Notes under the pieces: model-generated
Seen by the model: the letters and a program-made list of their open reading frames with translations, nothing else
Database searches by the model: none
What the model was told of the DNA's origin: nothing
NCBI RefSeq assembly: GCF_004522215.1
Contig: NZ_SDLR01000002.1
Location: 744,001 to 808,000 of the forward strand
DNA length: 64,000 nt
Direction of reading: 5' to 3'
Source: Ammoniphilus sp. YIM 78166
Lineage (GTDB): Bacteria > Bacillota > Bacilli > Aneurinibacillales > RAOX-1
Part shown: positions 26,922 through 35,358 of the stretch, one piece after another
How positions within the stretch are numbered: position 1 is the first letter of the stretch
Layout: each line of letters starts with the position of its first letter
Made by a program: the position numbers and the translations under genes

Positions 26922-27866
26922 ATGAAAATCATTGATGCTCATTGTGATGCTCTGCTGAAGCTTATGGAGGATCCCAATCTATCCTTTTATAAAGATAATG
27001 ACCAACTGCAAGTTCAATTTAAATACATGAAACAGGCGAATGTGGCCATTCAATTTTTTGCCTTGTTCATTTCCCCGGACACCCCATCCCAACTGCGATT
27101 CCAGAAAGCGCTCAAAATGATTGATATCTTTTATGAGCAGGTTGTAAAGGAAGACCGAATCATCCCCATTTATACAGGCTCAGAAGTAGAGCAGGTACTA
27201 GGCAATACTCAAGGCCCTCTAGGAGGCGTTTTATCCCTAGAAGGAGCTGATGCGCTAGAGGGCAGTATTTTGCATCTGCGCACCCTGTACCGTTTAGGGG
27301 TAAGAGCTCTAGGGTTTACCTGGAACTATCGTAATGAGGCAGCTGACGGCGTAGAAGAGCCTAATCCAGGGGGGTTATCGCACTTCGGTCGAGAAGTGCT
27401 GATGGAGTGCAATCGATTAGGGATCATCCTGGATGTTTCCCACCTGTCAGAGAAGGGCTTCTGGGACGTAGTACAGCTTTCAGCCGCCCCGTTCATTGCC
27501 TCCCATTCCAATTGCCAGAGTATCCACTACCATCAAAGAAACCTTAACGATGATCAGATCAAGGCAATCTATCAGAAAAACGGCGTACTCGGATTAACGT
27601 TTGTTCCTGATTTTGTGGCTGCAAAAAAAGAGAGGAACATCTCCGATTTCTTACGTCATCTGGATCATGCTCTTTCTTTGGGCGGTGAAAATCATATTGC
27701 CTTTGGATCAGACTTTGATGGGATCTCAAGTACCTTAACGGATTTAGGCAAAATGGCAGATTATACCAACTTGGTTAATCGCTTATTAAGCCACTATAAA
27801 GAAGAGCAGGTAGAAAAATGGCTAAGCGGAAATTGGAAGCGATTATTTTTGGATATACTTGGTTAA
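26922..27866 (+). CDS. Renal-type (M19) dipeptidase
   Basis: A 314-residue peptidase family M19 member (membrane dipeptidase fold, cytoplasmic in bacteria). The metal motif DAHCDAL is at residues 4-10 (HCD in place of the usual HxD), with LSLEGADALEG, DVSHLSEKGFWDV and SHSNCQSIHYHQRNL following. ATG 26922 is chosen because GAGGAGGG lies 8 nt upstream. It probably cleaves dipeptides, possibly D-amino-acid containing ones; substrate not known. Confidence 0.92.
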   Translation: MKIIDAHCDALLKLMEDPNLSFYKDNDQLQVQFKYMKQANVAIQFFALFISPDTPSQLRFQKALKMIDIFYEQVVKEDRIIPIYTGSEVEQVLGNTQGPLGGVLSLEGADALEGSILHLRTLYRLGVRALGFTWNYRNEAADGVEEPNPGGLSHFGREVLMECNRLGIILDVSHLSEKGFWDVVQLSAAPFIASHSNCQSIHYHQRNLNDDQIKAIYQKNGVLGLTFVPDFVAAKKERNISDFLRHLDHALSLGGENHIAFGSDFDGISSTLTDLGKMADYTNLVNRLLSHYKEEQVEKWLSGNWKRLFLDILG

Positions 27867-27908
27867 AATAGAAGATTGTGAATTACATTTTTACTTTTGG
27901 AAAATTGC

Positions 27909-28005
27909 TTGCATTTTTCTGAAGATAGGACTACAATGGAGACGGTTAAAAAAGCTTAACAATTTGTTCACATTTCTACAAATAGGTGGGGTTTCGCTCA
28001 AACCC
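27909..28005 (+). promoter_or_regulatory. Sigma-A promoter and leader for korAB
   Basis: TTGCAT at 27909-27914, 17-nt spacer, TACAAT at 27932-27937. The leader of about 155 nt contains a GGGTTT/AAACCC stem at 27989-28005 with loop CGCTC. No other feature is seen in the 230-nt gap. Confidence 0.6.
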
Positions 28006-28099
28006 TCAGGAATGCTCTTCCTTCTAAAAGTAAGAAATGCTAAACTTGTAGGTGTAGTTTGAGAAAGAAAATGATGTTACGTTTGAAGGGGTGGAGTTC

Positions 28100-29833
28100 A
28101 TGTTAAGTCAACTTTCATGGAAGGTTGGAGGACAGCAAGGGGAAGGGATTGACAGTACAGGTGAAATATTTGCTATTGCCTTGAACCGTCAAGGGTACTA
28201 TCTGTACGGTTACCGTCACTTTTCTTCTCGAATCAAAGGGGGACATACAAATAATAAAATGCGCGTTAGCACCAAGCCAATCAGCGCGATCTCCGATGAT
28301 TTAGATATCCTCGTTGCCTTTGATCAAGAAACCATTGATGTTAATGCTCACGAATTACGCAAGGGCGGTATCATCATCGCTGATAGTAAATTTTCACCAA
28401 CGGCTCCAGAAGGCATGGATGTTCGTTTGTTTTCTGTGCCTTTCACACAGCTAGCAGAAGATCTTGGTACTTCTTTAATGAAGAACATGGTTGCCGTGGG
28501 CGCATCGACCGCGGTTTTAGGCTTGCCTGTCGAAGCCTTTACTGAAGTTGTGACCGAATTGTTTGGTAAAAAAGGTCAAAAAGTTGTAGATAAGAATATG
28601 GAAGCTATCGCTAAGGGCGCTGAATATATAAATAATGAAGCAGGTGGAAGCATTCCTGAATTCCAACTTGAGCCTGCGGATGGTAAGAAGCGTATGTTCA
28701 TGATTGGTAACGATGCGATTGCTCTTGGTTTTGTAGCGGGTGGAGTACGTTTTATGGCGGCATACCCGATCACTCCAGCTTCTGAAGTTATGGAGTACCT
28801 AATTAAGAAGCTTCCTGAGTTTGGCGGCACCGTTATCCAGACAGAAGATGAAATTGCTGCGGTTACAATGACCTTGGGTGCAAACTATGCAGGTACTCGT
28901 GCGATTACAGCTTCTGCAGGTCCTGGACTTTCCTTGAAAATGGAGGCTATTGGACTAGCTGGTATGACTGAGACCCCAATCGTTATCGTAAATACACAAC
29001 GTGGAGGTCCTTCTACAGGACTACCTACGAAACAAGAGCAAAGTGACGTAAATGCTATGATCTTTGGTACGCACGGAGAGATTCCAAAGGTCGTACTTGC
29101 ACCAAGTACAGCTGAAGAAGCGTTCTACGATGCTATGGAAAGCTTGAACATTGCCGAGGAGTTCCAGGTACCTGTTATTCTATTAACAGATCTTCAACTT
29201 TCTCTTGGGAAAATGTCTGTAGAGCCTCTAGATTACAACCGCATTAGCATCAACCGCGGTAAATTGGTCACTGCAGACCAGCCGGAGCAAGAAGGCGGCT
29301 TGTTTAAGCGTTATGAGTTTACGGAAGACGGAATTTCTCCTCGAATCATCCCTGGCGTGAAGAACGGTATTCACCACGTAACTGGGGTTGAGCACAATGA
29401 AGGCGGACGACCTTCCGAGGATGCGATGAACCGTCAAAAGATGATGGATAAGCGCTTGAATAAGCTTAAAAACCTTAAGGTAACGAACCCTATTCTTGTT
29501 AATGCGAAGCATGCAGAAGCGGATGTCTTGGTGGTAGGGATGAGCTCTACGCGTGGAACCATTGAAGAAGCGGTTGAGCGATTAGAGCAAGACGGATTAA
29601 AGGTTAACCAGGCGCACGTTCGTCTGATCTGGCCGTTCCCAATTGACGAATTAAAGCCATACCTTGACAGTGCCAAAACCGTTATCGTAGTAGAAAATAA
29701 TGCGACAGCCCAACTAGCGAACCTCATCAAGCTTCATGCAGGAATGCATGACAAGATTAAGTCTGTATTAAAGTACGATGGTAATCCGTTCTTGCCTTCT
29801 ATCGTTTACAAAGAGTGTAAGGAGTTGTTATAG
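28100..29833 (+). CDS. korA: 2-oxoacid:ferredoxin oxidoreductase, fused gamma-alpha subunit
   Basis: A 577-residue subunit in which an N-terminal gamma-type domain (residues 1-185; GGQQGEGIDSTGEI, SRIKGGHTNN) is fused to the alpha (pyrimidine-binding) domain (from about 200; AAYPITPASEVMEYL, ASAGPGLSLKMEA). It oxidises a 2-oxoacid, usually 2-oxoglutarate, to acyl-CoA with ferredoxin as acceptor. ATG 28100 is preferred to GTG 28091 because AGGGGTGG lies just upstream. korB follows after 2 nt. Substrate is not fixed by sequence. Confidence 0.92.
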   Translation: MLSQLSWKVGGQQGEGIDSTGEIFAIALNRQGYYLYGYRHFSSRIKGGHTNNKMRVSTKPISAISDDLDILVAFDQETIDVNAHELRKGGIIIADSKFSPTAPEGMDVRLFSVPFTQLAEDLGTSLMKNMVAVGASTAVLGLPVEAFTEVVTELFGKKGQKVVDKNMEAIAKGAEYINNEAGGSIPEFQLEPADGKKRMFMIGNDAIALGFVAGGVRFMAAYPITPASEVMEYLIKKLPEFGGTVIQTEDEIAAVTMTLGANYAGTRAITASAGPGLSLKMEAIGLAGMTETPIVIVNTQRGGPSTGLPTKQEQSDVNAMIFGTHGEIPKVVLAPSTAEEAFYDAMESLNIAEEFQVPVILLTDLQLSLGKMSVEPLDYNRISINRGKLVTADQPEQEGGLFKRYEFTEDGISPRIIPGVKNGIHHVTGVEHNEGGRPSEDAMNRQKMMDKRLNKLKNLKVTNPILVNAKHAEADVLVVGMSSTRGTIEEAVERLEQDGLKVNQAHVRLIWPFPIDELKPYLDSAKTVIVVENNATAQLANLIKLHAGMHDKIKSVLKYDGNPFLPSIVYKECKELL

Positions 29834-29835
29834 TC

Positions 29836-30702
29836 ATGGCAACATTTAAAGAATTCCGTAACAATGTCAAGCCGAACTGGTGCCCTGGTTGTGGAGACTT
29901 CTCTGTTCAAGCTGCCATTCAACGTGCTGCTGCAAATGTTGGTTTAGAGCCTGAAAACTTAGCTGTAGTTTCAGGTATCGGGTGTTCTGGTCGTATCTCC
30001 GGATATATCAATTCCTACGGTTTCCATACCATTCATGGACGTGCGCTCCCAATTGCTCAAGGGGTGAAAATGGGGAATCGTGATCTAACTGTTATCGCTT
30101 CAGGTGGAGATGGCGACGGTTTTGCGATCGGGATGGGCCATACGGTTCACTCTATCCGTAGAAACGTTGACGTTACGTACATCGTAATGGACAACCAAAT
30201 TTACGGATTGACCAAAGGTCAAACTTCTCCGCGAAGCGGAACTGGATTCGTAACGAAGTCCACACCAAAGGGAGCAATTGAGGCACCGGTATCACCGATG
30301 CAGTTAGCTCTTTCAGTTGGTGCAACGTTTGTCGCACAAACGATGTCTAGCGATCTTAAAGGGATGACGGACTTGATTGAGAAAGCCATCAACCACAAAG
30401 GGTTCTCTCTTGTTAACGTATTTAGTCCATGCGTGACGTTCAACAAGATCAACACGTATGACTGGTTTAAAGAAAATGTTGTGAACCTAAGTGATGTTGA
30501 AGGCTATGATCCAAGCGACAAAATCAATGCTATGCGCGTTCTGATGGAACATAATGACCTTGTAAATGGATTGATTTATCAAAACACCGAAGTGAAGGAT
30601 TATCAATCCCTTGTTCCAGGATTTAAGGAAGAAGGATTAGCGAAGGCAGATCTATCTTTAGATCAAGCTAAATTCGATAAGCTTTGCGCGGAGTTCATGT
30701 AA
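29836..30702 (+). CDS. korB: 2-oxoacid:ferredoxin oxidoreductase beta subunit
   Basis: A 288-residue thiamine-pyrophosphate subunit. CPGCGDFSVQ (residues 17-26), GCSGRISGY, and the TPP/Mg motif GGDGDGFAIGMGH near residue 92 are all present; VMDNQIYGLTKGQTSP is typical of the beta subunit. With KorA it forms an alpha-gamma/beta enzyme without an integral ferredoxin domain. Confidence 0.94.
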   Translation: MATFKEFRNNVKPNWCPGCGDFSVQAAIQRAAANVGLEPENLAVVSGIGCSGRISGYINSYGFHTIHGRALPIAQGVKMGNRDLTVIASGGDGDGFAIGMGHTVHSIRRNVDVTYIVMDNQIYGLTKGQTSPRSGTGFVTKSTPKGAIEAPVSPMQLALSVGATFVAQTMSSDLKGMTDLIEKAINHKGFSLVNVFSPCVTFNKINTYDWFKENVVNLSDVEGYDPSDKINAMRVLMEHNDLVNGLIYQNTEVKDYQSLVPGFKEEGLAKADLSLDQAKFDKLCAEFM

Positions 30703-30713
30703 GACATAATGAT

Positions 30714-30745
30714 AAGACCTGTCCACATTGGGCAGGTCTTATATC
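30714..30745 (+). terminator. Terminator after korB
   Basis: AAGACCTGTCC and GGGCAGGTCTT form a 10-pair stem with one mismatch, followed by ATATCTTT; the T-run is imperfect. Confidence 0.7.
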
Positions 30746-30802
30746 TTTGCAGATAAGAATTTCATCTGCCGCAACGAGGCTGCTGCCTTCGCCTTCTTGG
30801 GG

Positions 30803-30827
30803 CTTGGCGCCAGCCAAGTTTTCTTTA
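30803..30827 (+). terminator. Second hairpin with T-run before the MnmM-type gene
   Basis: CTTGGC (30803-30808) and GCCAAG (30813-30818) around GCCA, then TTTTCTTT. It ends 17 nt before the next start codon, so it may also act as a leader attenuator. Confidence 0.6.
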
Positions 30828-30843
30828 GAATGGAGGCTTAGGT

Positions 30844-31401
30844 ATGTTCCCTCGCATTACTGAGTATGTACATCAGTTGATTCAACCCCGCATTCAGCAA
30901 GGAGATCTAGTCATTGACGCTACCATGGGCAATGGGCATGATACTGTATTTTTGGCTAAGATAGTGGGAGACACAGGTCAAGTATTTGCTTATGATATTC
31001 AACAACAAGCGATAGAGAATACAGAGCTGCGCCTCCTAGAGGAGGGATTACACCATCGGGTAACGCTGCGGCTATGTTCACATGATCAAATGGAGCATGA
31101 GGAGAATTCTGTATCTGTGGTGGTTTTTAATCTTGGGTACTTGCCTGGTTCGGACCAAAGCCTAACGACGGAGCCCCACACCACCCTTGGAGCACTGGAT
31201 TTAGCGAGAAAGCTCATTAAAGTTGGGGGGCTTATTGTTATAACCGTTTATTGGGGGCATGAACAAGGTAAGGAAGAAAAGCTGAAGGTTGAAGAATATG
31301 TAGAACAGCTTCCCTATCCCGAATATATGGTCTTAAAATATCAGTATATAAATCCTAAGAACCAGCCGCCCTTTGTGTTAGCCATTGAAAAACGGAAATA
31401 G
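30844..31401 (+). CDS. mnmM: Class I SAM methyltransferase, YtqB/MnmM family
   Basis: A 185-residue methyltransferase; SAM-binding motif DATMGNGHDTVFLA (residues 25-38), then VFAYDIQQQAI, and the family motif VVVFNLGYLPGSDQ. YtqB of B. subtilis was identified as MnmM, the tRNA nm5s2U methyltransferase for the wobble position; the same role is inferred here. Family identity is clear, function transferred. Confidence 0.85.
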   Translation: MFPRITEYVHQLIQPRIQQGDLVIDATMGNGHDTVFLAKIVGDTGQVFAYDIQQQAIENTELRLLEEGLHHRVTLRLCSHDQMEHEENSVSVVVFNLGYLPGSDQSLTTEPHTTLGALDLARKLIKVGGLIVITVYWGHEQGKEEKLKVEEYVEQLPYPEYMVLKYQYINPKNQPPFVLAIEKRK

Positions 31402-31408
31402 ACATACA

Positions 31409-31438
31409 TAAAAAGGAAGGGAATTCCCTTCCTTTTTC
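31409..31438. terminator. Bidirectional terminator between convergent genes
   Basis: AAGGAAGGGAATTCCCTTCC is a perfect palindrome flanked by A-run and T-run, so it can serve both the MnmM-type gene and the minus-strand small gene. Confidence 0.9.
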
Positions 31439-31446
31439 CCTGGACT

Positions 31447-31629
31447 TTAGGTAAGCTTTTTTTGCATAGGTATTTTTCTATTTTTAAGACCCTCATAATG
31501 TTCAGGCGCATATTGACGAACTTGAGATTTTGCTTCGCGTGGTCGAGGACGGCCAGCAGGTTTGTAAAACTCAGTCGCAAATTCAGCGCGGGCAAAGTCA
31601 CGCTTATTGCGGAAAATGTCACTTGGCAA
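31447..31629 (-). CDS. Small basic protein, function unknown
   Basis: A 60-residue basic protein on the minus strand (starts MPSDIFRNKRDFARAEFA, ends QKKLT). The TTG at 31629 is 7 nt after a perfect AAGGAGGT (plus-strand 31637-31644), and the shared terminator 31409-31438 follows the stop. It is rich in Arg, Lys and Pro and has no membrane segment or cysteine. I do not recognise the family. A GGACTAG/CTAGTCC inverted repeat (31648-31678) lies just upstream of the ribosome site. Confidence 0.75.
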   Translation of the reverse strand: MPSDIFRNKRDFARAEFATEFYKPAGRPRPREAKSQVRQYAPEHYEGLKNRKIPMQKKLT

Positions 31630-31782
31630 GTGAAGCACCTCCTTAAAGGACTAGCTATAGTTTAACCGGGTCTAGTCCCCTCAACTCCTTGAAAGATCCG
31701 CCAATGCATGGAGCCATGGGGCTTAGGGAAACGTAAACATAATGTTGGGTTACGGAAATTAAGCTAGTGGGGTGACTAGGAT

Positions 31783-32070
31783 ATGTGGTATTCAACTGCC
31801 GTATTATTTCGCTTGGAGCAAATGGAAAGCTTGCCTACCTATTGTGAAACATTAGTCTTATTTAACGCGGATTCCGATGATGAAGCTTATCTTTTGGCTG
31901 AGCAATGGGGAAAAGAATATGAGGATGAAATATGGGAAACCAATGGAAACAAAACACGATGGGTATATGAACAGGTTCTCGACGTGTGGGAATTATTCGA
32001 TGAAAAGATTGCTTCAGGCACAGAAGTGTACAGCCGGGTGTGGGCTTCCCCTCCTTTTATTGAAGATTAA
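31783..32070 (+). CDS. DUF4288 domain protein
   Basis: A 95-residue acidic protein with the DUF4288 pattern (WYSTAVLFRLEQ; LFNADSDDEAYLLAEQWGKE; WELFDEKIASGTEVYSRV). Function unknown. A ribosome-site-like GGGGTGA lies upstream. The next small gene at 32157 follows after 86 nt and may be co-transcribed. Confidence 0.8.
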   Translation: MWYSTAVLFRLEQMESLPTYCETLVLFNADSDDEAYLLAEQWGKEYEDEIWETNGNKTRWVYEQVLDVWELFDEKIASGTEVYSRVWASPPFIED

Positions 32071-32156
32071 TGACTGCAGCGAAAAAAGAATGGACGTCGA
32101 AGGATTTTCGATTTAAAATATAACTCGGAAAAAACAAAAAGGCACAGGTGATTAGA

Positions 32157-32312
32157 ATGGGCAGATATCAGATTCTTTTTGAGACAACGGAAGGAAAACA
32201 GATCACCGGTCATATGCTGGCAAACACGCAAGAAGATGCCAGAAAACGAGCGGAGCAAGACGTAAATGAGAAGAACGGACTCAAGCGCATCATCGAAGTT
32301 AAAGAGAGGTAA
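32157..32312 (+). CDS. Small protein of 51 residues, function unknown
   Basis: Encodes MGRYQILFETTEGKQITGHM and a further 31 residues ending IIEVKER. AGGTGA lies 5 nt upstream of the ATG, and a strong terminator follows 8 nt after the stop. The helix NTQEDARKRAEQDVNEKNG and flanking beta strands suggest a compact beta-alpha-beta fold. It is too short for many gene finders. Family not recognised. Confidence 0.7.
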   Translation: MGRYQILFETTEGKQITGHMLANTQEDARKRAEQDVNEKNGLKRIIEVKER

Positions 32313-32320
32313 CAAGGCAG

Positions 32321-32353
32321 CAGTCACAGAAACGTGTGACTGTTTCTTTTTTT
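32321..32353 (+). terminator. Terminator before miaB
   Basis: CAGTCACA (32321-32328) and TGTGACTG (32335-32342), loop GAAACG, then TTTCTTTTTTT. Confidence 0.9.
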
Positions 32354-32363
32354 GAGTGGCTTT

Positions 32364-32372
32364 TGTTATAAT
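32364..32372 (+). promoter_or_regulatory. Extended -10 promoter for miaB
   Basis: TGT-TATAAT at 32364-32372, a consensus extended -10; no clear -35. The miaB start is about 70 nt downstream. Confidence 0.6.
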
Positions 32373-32450
32373 AGGGTAGTTAAATGTGTAAACACTATGA
32401 AGAGGATCTTAGATAGGGGAAAGCCAGTTTCCCTTAAGGAGTGAATATAA

Positions 32451-33965
32451 TTGTCTGACAAAGATTATAGCCAATATTTCCAGAGCACCTTTAACCCAGA
32501 GGATAAAAAGAAAAAGCCGAAGACAGCCGAGGACGTCGGATATTCTCAAAAAGAAGCGAAGCGTCGCGGCAAAGAAGAAATCATGGTGGTAAACTTTGAT
32601 CCTGTTCCTGACGAGCTCAAGGAATTGGGTAAAAATAAAACGTACTGCTTGGTTACCTTTGGATGCCAGATGAATGAACATGATAGTGAGACCATCGCTG
32701 GTATTCTCGAGAATATGGGGTATAGCGCTACGGACAATGAGCGAAAAGCCGATATTGTCCTGTATAACACCTGTGCCATCCGTGAAAATGCGGAAGATAA
32801 AGTTTTCGGCCATCTCGGCGCACTAAAAGCGGCAAAGCTAGAGAACCCTGACATGATCATTGGCGTATGTGGATGCATGTCTCAGGACGAATCGGTCGTA
32901 AATCGAATTCTGCAAAAATATCAACACGTGGATTTGATTTTTGGTACGCATAATATCCATCGTCTTCCTATTCTATTGAGAGACGCCCTTTACAGCAAAG
33001 AAATGGTCGTTGAAGTTTGGGCTAAAGAAGGCGATGTGATTGAAAACATGCCTAAGGTCCGCCAGGGCGGCTTAAAGGCTTGGGTCAACATCATGTACGG
33101 TTGCGATAAATTCTGTACGTACTGCATCGTTCCTTATACCAGAGGAAAAGAGCGCAGCCGTCTGCCGGAAGATGTGATTTCCGAGGTTCGGGAACTAGCT
33201 CGTCAAGGCTATAAGGAAATCACTTTATTAGGGCAAAACGTGAATGCTTACGGAAAGGACTTAACTGATCGTAAGTACTTATTTGGGGATTTAATGGATG
33301 ACATCTCCAAAATAGACGTACCTAGAATTCGGTTTACAACCAGTCACCCGCGTGATTTTGACGATCACTTGATTGAAGTACTGGCAAAAGGCGGGAACTT
33401 GGTAGAGCATATTCATCTTCCTGTTCAATCGGGTAACACCGAAGTGCTGAAAAAAATGGCTAGAAAATATAGCAGAGAACAGTATCTTGAACTGGTAAAC
33501 AAGATCAAGAAAGCTATACCAAATGTGGTCTTGACCACCGATATTATCGTCGGATTCCCAGGGGAAACGGAAGAGCAGTTCCAGGATACCATGTCTCTAG
33601 TTGAAGAAGTGGGGTATGATTCGGCGTATACCTTTATCTATTCCCCAAGACATGGCACACCTGCTGCTGGCATGGAGGACGACATTTCAGAAGAGGTCAA
33701 GAAGCAACGTCTTCATCGCTTAATGGAAGTGGTGAACCGCCTTGCCCGTGAGAAAAATGAGGCGTTGACAGGCCAGGTTGTGGAGCTCTTAGTTGAAGGA
33801 GAGTCGAAAAATAACCCCGAAGTGCTTTCAGGCCGGACAAGAAGCAATAAGCTGGTCCACTTTGTTGGTCCTAAGGATTGTATCGGGAAGTTTGTCCATG
33901 TTAAAATTACAGAGGCAAAAACATGGACCCTATATGGGGATCTCATGACGAAAGTGGAGGCTTGA
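32451..33965 (+). CDS. miaB: tRNA-2-methylthio-N6-dimethylallyladenosine synthase
   Basis: A 504-residue radical-SAM methylthiotransferase that adds the 2-methylthio group to i6A37 made by MiaA. N-terminal UPF0004 cysteines ([28 protein letters not shown]), cluster motif CDKFCTYC near residue 219, TRAM domain at the C-terminus. The first 65 residues are a lysine-rich extension common in Bacillales. TTG 32451 follows AAGGAGTG. The stop overlaps the region of the ricA start. Confidence 0.96.
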   Translation: MSDKDYSQYFQSTFNPEDKKKKPKTAEDVGYSQKEAKRRGKEEIMVVNFDPVPDELKELGKNKTYCLVTFGCQMNEHDSETIAGILENMGYSATDNERKADIVLYNTCAIRENAEDKVFGHLGALKAAKLENPDMIIGVCGCMSQDESVVNRILQKYQHVDLIFGTHNIHRLPILLRDALYSKEMVVEVWAKEGDVIENMPKVRQGGLKAWVNIMYGCDKFCTYCIVPYTRGKERSRLPEDVISEVRELARQGYKEITLLGQNVNAYGKDLTDRKYLFGDLMDDISKIDVPRIRFTTSHPRDFDDHLIEVLAKGGNLVEHIHLPVQSGNTEVLKKMARKYSREQYLELVNKIKKAIPNVVLTTDIIVGFPGETEEQFQDTMSLVEEVGYDSAYTFIYSPRHGTPAAGMEDDISEEVKKQRLHRLMEVVNRLAREKNEALTGQVVELLVEGESKNNPEVLSGRTRSNKLVHFVGPKDCIGKFVHVKITEAKTWTLYGDLMTKVEA

Positions 33966-33970
33966 TGGGG

Positions 33971-34423
33971 ATGGGGAATGAGCAAGTGATTAATTCTAGT
34001 TTGATTGTAGATAAGGCAAAGGAGTTAGCAGATCTGATTGCGAGCTCCAGCGAAGTTGAATTTTATAAGAAAGCGGAGCAGCAGATTAAGGCCAATCACA
34101 AGGTCCAAGAGATGATATCCGCCATTAAGAAAAAGCAAAAAGAAGCGGTGGCGTTAGAACACCTAGGTCGTGCTGAACTCTTGAAAAAAGTAGAAGCTGA
34201 GATAGATCAGCTTCAGGAAGAGCTCGACGAGATTCCACTGGTTTCAGAGTTCAAGCAAACCCAAGTGGACATTAATGACTTGCTTCAGATGGTCACTAAT
34301 GTGATTGCGAACACCGTATCACAGAATATCATTGTGTCTACGGGAGGGGATCCTCTAAGCGGAGAAACTGGCTACCCGAAGGCAAAGGCAAGCGATAGTG
34401 ACGATGATTGCGGTTGCTGCTAA
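33971..34423 (+). CDS. ricA: RicA/YmcA-family protein
   Basis: A 150-residue helical protein of the YmcA (RicA) family with a C-terminal DDDCGCC cluster motif, a feature tied to Fe-S binding by the RicA-RicF-RicT (Y-) complex that helps RNase Y mature mRNAs and promotes sporulation and biofilm. ATG 33971 is chosen because GTGGAGG at 33955-33961 is 9 nt upstream; ATG 33965 is too close. RNase Y itself is encoded at 24008. Confidence 0.9.
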   Translation: MGNEQVINSSLIVDKAKELADLIASSSEVEFYKKAEQQIKANHKVQEMISAIKKKQKEAVALEHLGRAELLKKVEAEIDQLQEELDEIPLVSEFKQTQVDINDLLQMVTNVIANTVSQNIIVSTGGDPLSGETGYPKAKASDSDDDCGCC

Positions 34424-34442
34424 TAGAATAATGGGAAGTAAG

Positions 34443-34476
34443 AGAGCACAGGACACCAGTCTTGTGCTCTTTTTGT
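34443..34476 (+). terminator. Terminator after ricA
   Basis: AGAGCACA (34443-34450) and TGTGCTCT (34463-34470), then TTTTTG. Confidence 0.9.
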
Positions 34477-34494
34477 GTGTCAGAAGAAGTAAGA

Positions 34495-34522
34495 ACCCTA
34501 GACGAATGACCTGCATAGGCTA
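34495..34522 (+). promoter_or_regulatory. cotE promoter 1, sigma-K-like, within a direct repeat
   Basis: AC at 34495-34496, 17-nt spacer, CATAGGCTA at 34514-34522, which fully matches the sigma-K pattern. The segment 34495-34517 is repeated at 34597-34619 with one mismatch. Confidence 0.6.
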
Positions 34523-34596
34523 AAAGTAAATATAGAAAAACATCTTAGGTTTGGAAGTACGTTTGTGAATTTCACTTTTGTCAAAGTGAATGTTGC

Positions 34597-34624
34597 ACCC
34601 TAGACGAATGTCCTGCATACAAAT
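34597..34624 (+). promoter_or_regulatory. cotE promoter 2, sigma-E/K-like, second copy of the direct repeat
   Basis: Same AC-N17-CATA layout, 102 nt downstream of the first copy. The -10 here reads CATACAAAT, closer to the sigma-E -10 (CATACANT) than the first copy. Between the copies, TTCACTTT (34571-34578) and AAAGTGAA (34583-34590) form a perfect 8-bp inverted repeat. B. subtilis cotE also has two mother-cell promoters. Confidence 0.55.
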
Positions 34625-34657
34625 GTACTGAAAAGCAGTATGGAGGAGGTAAAAACA

Positions 34658-35212
34658 ATGCCGAGTACAGATAAAGAAATGCAGTGCCGTGAAATTCTTA
34701 CAAAAGCGGTCTGTGGAAAAGGTCGTAAGTTCTCACAGCGTACGCATACCATTACCCCAAAACAAAGACCTACGAGCATTTTGGGAGCCTGGATCATTAA
34801 CCATACCTTTGAGGCAGATAAGGTAGGTGACGTGATTGAGGTGTCCGGTTCTTACGATGTGCAAATCTGGGTATCGTATAACAACAATACGGATACAGCC
34901 GTTATTAAGGAAAATGTTTCCTTTGTCGAAAACGTGCCCCTTTCCTTCTATGATAATAATGCAAGAGGAAGTTTGGAAGTATATGCGCAAGCGACGCAAC
35001 AGCCAAATTGCCTAGAAGCCCGGATCGCCTCTGCCGGAGAGATTCTGGTGCAAGTCGAAAGTGAATTTGCCGTAGAGGTCATCGGTGAAACGAAGCTGTG
35101 CGTTGTGGTTTGCGACAGCTGCGATGATAACGAGAAGGATATTGACTTTGACGACCTTGAGGATGTTGAAGACTTTGATGACCTAGACGGTCTTATTGAC
35201 GACCTTGATTAA
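34658..35212 (+). CDS. cotE: Spore coat morphogenetic protein CotE
   Basis: A 184-residue protein that directs outer-coat assembly in the mother cell (B. subtilis CotE is 181 residues). It has the family beta-rich core (ILGAWIINHTFEA, VSGSYDVQIWVSY) and the very acidic C-terminal tail (from about residue 160, rich in Asp) used to recruit coat proteins. GGAGGAGGT at 34642-34650 sets ATG 34658. It is preceded by paired mother-cell promoters and followed by a terminator. Confidence 0.96.
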   Translation: MPSTDKEMQCREILTKAVCGKGRKFSQRTHTITPKQRPTSILGAWIINHTFEADKVGDVIEVSGSYDVQIWVSYNNNTDTAVIKENVSFVENVPLSFYDNNARGSLEVYAQATQQPNCLEARIASAGEILVQVESEFAVEVIGETKLCVVVCDSCDDNEKDIDFDDLEDVEDFDDLDGLIDDLD

Positions 35213-35214
35213 GG

Positions 35215-35245
35215 AAGGGAGGAGTTTCCTCCCTTTTTGTTTTTT
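35215..35245 (+). terminator. Terminator after cotE
   Basis: AAGGGAGGA and TCCTCCCTT pair around GTT, then TTTGTTTTTT. Confidence 0.85.
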
Positions 35246-35358
35246 GTCATTTTCTCTTATGCACCCTCAAAGCATAGGTGCATATGCTGTTATGGAGCAA
35301 TGGCGGTATTCTTGACATTAAAGGAAGTACCCTTGATGTTGGAGAAAGGAAGAGTTCA

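Noticed and set aside
27859-28062. 67-residue plus-strand frame before korA
   Set aside because: It covers the korA promoter and leader hairpin and has no ribosome site.
31462-31665. 67-residue plus-strand frame
   Set aside because: It is antisense to the minus-strand small gene, which has the far better ribosome site.
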